This document shows positions 28,013 to 29,807 of a DNA stretch of 29,807 bases, piece after piece. The stretch is from Chloroflexota bacterium (GTDB taxonomy: Bacteria > Chloroflexota > Chloroflexia > Thermomicrobiales > JADLAZ01). Positions within the stretch are counted from its first letter, which is position 1. Each line of letters starts with the position of its first letter. The notes under the pieces were generated by a model. It ran no database searches. It saw nothing but the letters and a program-made list of their open reading frames with translations, and had not been told where the DNA came from. A program made the translations under genes and the position numbers. The DNA is taken from positions 1 to 29,807 of the forward strand of contig JADLAZ010000132.1 of NCBI GenBank assembly GCA_020849725.1, in the 5' to 3' direction.

Positions 28013-29569
28013 TTAGGCGCGGATAACGGTCACGGCGCGGCCAGCCGGGGTGACGGCCGGCTCGGTCCGGGTGCGCTCGGCGATGGGTGGCTGCCCGGCG
28101 CGTTGGTCGAACACCACCAGCCAGCCCGTGTCGAGGCCGAGACCGGCCAGGTAGGCGTCGAGCTGCGCCAGCCCGTCGGCCAGTGGGTCGGGCGCACCGT
28201 CGCGCCAGACCTTCAGCTCGATGCCGAGCGTCACGTCGCCGTAGCGCAGGCAGAGGTCCATCCGCCCGTTGCCGATGGCGTACTCCCGCTCCAGCGTGCC
28301 GCCGCCGTTGACCACCCGGTGCAAGAAGGCCATCAGCACCAGGTGCGGCGCGATCTCCCGATACGGGCCAGGCGTGGCCCCGAGCAACGGCTGGCCGTGC
28401 TGCCGCCAGAAGGCCAGGAAGGCGTCGAGCAGCCGCGGCGGGTCGAGCGTGTCGTCGGCCCGCAGCCACGTCGGTGCGATCCGGGGCAGCGAGTCCCGCG
28501 GTCCGCTGGCCAGCACGCGCGGGATCACCTCGTGGTAGATCGGGTTGGCGATCACCAGCCCGCCGGCTGGGTCGCGCCGCACCAGCCCCAGGTCCAAAAC
28601 GAACTGGATATCGTCGGGCGGCACGTCGCCCAGGCTCGCGCCAGCCAGGATCGGGGCGATAATCTGGCGGACGCGCTCCTCGCGCAGGCGCTCGGCCAAG
28701 CTATCGAGATGGGTATCCTGCCGCTCGATCAAGCGCTCCTTCGCCTGCTCGATGACCTCGACGGTCACCGGCTGAGCCGGATCGGGGGCGATGACCTCGG
28801 CCGCCTGCCGCGCCAGGGCGTTGACCAGCCAGGGCTGGCCCTGGGTCAGGTCGAAGGCGCGGGCGAGCGCGGCCGGCGTGAAGACCTGGCCCGTGTCAGC
28901 GGTGTGCTGGGCGTAGAGGGTGGCCACCTCGGCGGCGGTGAAGTTGGCCAGCGTCAGCGACTCGACCTTGATGTTGAAGGGACTGGCCGTGCCGAGGCGG
29001 CCGCCGCCATCGCCAGCCACACGGTAGTCGCGCACATCACGCAGTCCGATCAGCGCCAGCGACCAGGGAAAGCCAGTTGGTCGGTCGGTGTAACCGTCAC
29101 GCAGTTGGCGCAGCACCGAGATGAGAGCAGCGTCACGCAATGCGTCAATCTCGTCCAGGAAGACGACCAGCGGCCGGGCGGCAGCCCTCGCCCAGCCCGC
29201 GAGCGTCGCGCCAAGGCGAGCGCCCGGCTCGGCCGTCGGCCAGGGTGGGGGCTGGAAATCAGGCGGCAGTCGCGATGCCACAGCGCGACGCCATGCGCCA
29301 AGAATGGCAAGCTCAGCCGCACCAGGATCGTCGTCGAACGGTTCTCCGCCCTCCATCGAGAGAAGGACCGCGATGTAGCGTCCACTCGCCGTCAGTTCTC
29401 GCCCAAGGGCCAGCATCGTTGTCGTCTTGCCGGTCTGGCGTGGGGCGTGCAGGACAAAATAGCTCTTGTCGTCGACCAGGCGCGTTACCTCGGGCAGGCG
29501 CGCCGTCGCCGGCAGCATATAGTGGTCGGCCGGGTTGCAGGGGCCGGCGGTATTGAACCGGCGCGGCAT
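28013..29569 (-). CDS. AAA ATPase with C-terminal PD-(D/E)xK-like domain
   Basis: This is a 518-residue protein. Walker A APRQTGKTT (42-50), Walker B VVFLDEID (135-142) and SLALIGLRDVRDYR near 170-183 mark an AAA-like/ORC-type ATPase. A helical region (TQGQPWLVNALARQ, winged-helix-like) follows. The C-terminus ends in a restriction-nuclease-like core: GRMDLCLRYGDVTLGIELKVW with Asp438 and Glu451-x-Lys453. Such AAA-nuclease proteins are common in Chloroflexota and Cyanobacteria; defence or a regulatory role is suspected but unproven. I chose the ATG at 29569 because GAGG lies eight bases upstream and the FNTAGP...PADHYMLP opening is family-like. The next gene in the same direction is the AlbA_2/GHKL protein. 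Confidence 0.82.
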   Translation of the reverse strand: MPRRFNTAGPCNPADHYMLPATARLPEVTRLVDDKSYFVLHAPRQTGKTTTMLALGRELTASGRYIAVLLSMEGGEPFDDDPGAAELAILGAWRRAVASRLPPDFQPPPWPTAEPGARLGATLAGWARAAARPLVVFLDEIDALRDAALISVLRQLRDGYTDRPTGFPWSLALIGLRDVRDYRVAGDGGGRLGTASPFNIKVESLTLANFTAAEVATLYAQHTADTGQVFTPAALARAFDLTQGQPWLVNALARQAAEVIAPDPAQPVTVEVIEQAKERLIERQDTHLDSLAERLREERVRQIIAPILAGASLGDVPPDDIQFVLDLGLVRRDPAGGLVIANPIYHEVIPRVLASGPRDSLPRIAPTWLRADDTLDPPRLLDAFLAFWRQHGQPLLGATPGPYREIAPHLVLMAFLHRVVNGGGTLEREYAIGNGRMDLCLRYGDVTLGIELKVWRDGAPDPLADGLAQLDAYLAGLGLDTGWLVVFDQRAGQPPIAERTRTEPAVTPAGRAVTVIRA

Positions 29570-29619
29570 CGACGTGACCTCATCCTCGAAGTAGCGGACA
29601 CGCGTGACGATCGGGAGCA

Positions 29620-29628
29620 AGCATAACA
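29620..29628 (-). promoter_or_regulatory. Extended -10 candidate for AAA-nuclease gene
   Basis: TG-T-TATGCT on the minus strand (29620-29628) is an extended -10 with 4 of 6 hexamer matches, ~50 bases before the ATG. No -35 box is evident. Confidence 0.35.
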
Positions 29629-29760
29629 CGCCGCGCCGGTTCGGCCGCCCAGGGTGATCGCGCCGGAGGCGGGGGGCTGACCGCATAGGCGCGAACTTAA
29701 GGAAGAAGAACCGGCACGGGCCACATCTGGTAGGGTTCGGCTGTCATGACCAACCACACC

Positions 29761-29770
29761 AGAAGGAGGG
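29761..29770 (+). promoter_or_regulatory. Shine-Dalgarno AGAAGGAGGG of the right-edge gene
   Basis: This strong ribosome site lies four bases before a GTG at 29775 and identifies the start of a gene that runs out of the window. Confidence 0.65.
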
Positions 29771-29774
29771 TTCC

Positions 29775-29807
29775 GTGCCAGTTCCACCCAAGCCTACCGA
29801 CCCAGGC
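29775..29807 (+). CDS. Start of an unidentified gene (right edge, partial)
   Basis: Eleven codons (M)PVPPKPTDPG are visible before the window ends, with no stop. The GTG start is supported by AGAAGGAGGG immediately upstream, the best ribosome site in this stretch. A competing ATG at 29745 in another frame has no such site. The proline-rich opening is not diagnostic. It is divergent from the AAA-nuclease gene. Confidence 0.5.
   Translation, partial: MPVPPKPTDPG

Noticed and set aside
27665..29626. A 653-codon open frame on the plus strand
   Set aside because: It lies exactly opposite two well-supported minus-strand genes with Walker and GHKL motifs. Its composition (Arg/Gln/His-rich, no domain) is typical of a high-GC antisense artefact.
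1..29807. CRISPR array, tRNA or rRNA genes
   Set aside because: I looked for regularly spaced 25-40 base repeats and for tRNA-like arms and CCA ends and saw none. A scan by eye could miss a divergent tRNA.
29745..29807. Alternative start ATG at 29745 for the right-edge gene
   Set aside because: It is in a different frame and lacks a ribosome site. The GTG at 29775 has AGAAGGAGGG directly upstream.

Overview
The window is very GC-rich (roughly 70% by eye) with strongly G/C-ending codons and dense genes on both strands. There are no rRNA or tRNA genes, no CRISPR array and no intact insertion sequence. The mix of genes (paired flavin LLM-class oxidoreductases, short-chain dehydrogenases, a cobalt-type nitrile hydratase, TadE/TadG-like proteins, a CxxC-x17-CxxC zinc-ribbon protein, Uma2 and VapBC-type genes) suggests a Chloroflexota bacterium, possibly near Thermomicrobia/Sphaerobacter. 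That placement is inference, not proof.

Layout. 1-4.5 kb: the end of an MFS transporter, a small unknown gene, nagA (GlcNAc-6-phosphate deacetylase) and a ChbG/YdjC-type deacetylase, which together look like amino-sugar or chitooligosaccharide salvage. Next come a palindrome-rich intergenic element and a two-zinc-ribbon protein. 4.6-5.9 kb: a cupin-SDR pair. 5.9-8.2 kb: a parAB partition locus whose ParA carries an N-terminal excisionase-type helix-turn-helix. It is divergent from a beta-carbonic anhydrase. The same CACGTG-centred palindrome occurs next to parB and again 5 kb away, so it is a candidate parS. 9.2-12.8 kb: a Gfo/Idh/MocA oxidoreductase, a Uma2 protein, an LLM oxidoreductase and a Phd/VapC toxin-antitoxin pair.

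12.8-19.1 kb is a long minus-strand block. In transcription order it holds an LLM oxidoreductase, nitrile hydratase beta, nitrile hydratase alpha, a nitrile hydratase activator fused to a [2Fe-2S] ferredoxin-like domain, a TIM-barrel sugar isomerase, a tyrosine recombinase joined to it by a TGATG overlap, and a membrane-anchored PDZ-Lon protease. The activator-ferredoxin fusion is the most unusual protein architecture here. 19.4-22.4 kb: an IscA-type Fe-S protein, an XRE regulator, and an SDR/amidohydrolase pair.

22.7-25.4 kb: a TadE-TadE-TadG-like cluster for a pilus or surface apparatus. The outer domain of the TadG-like protein has markedly lower GC and different codon use, so it is a likely exchanged or fast-evolving module. 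25.4-29.6 kb: an RHH-like protein, REP-like hairpins, an IS-end-like inverted repeat, an AlbA_2/GHKL ATP-binding regulator and an AAA ATPase with a C-terminal PD-(D/E)xK-like motif. The last two may form a defence or regulatory pair. The window ends just inside a new plus-strand gene.

All functional calls come from reading motifs by eye. No database search was possible.
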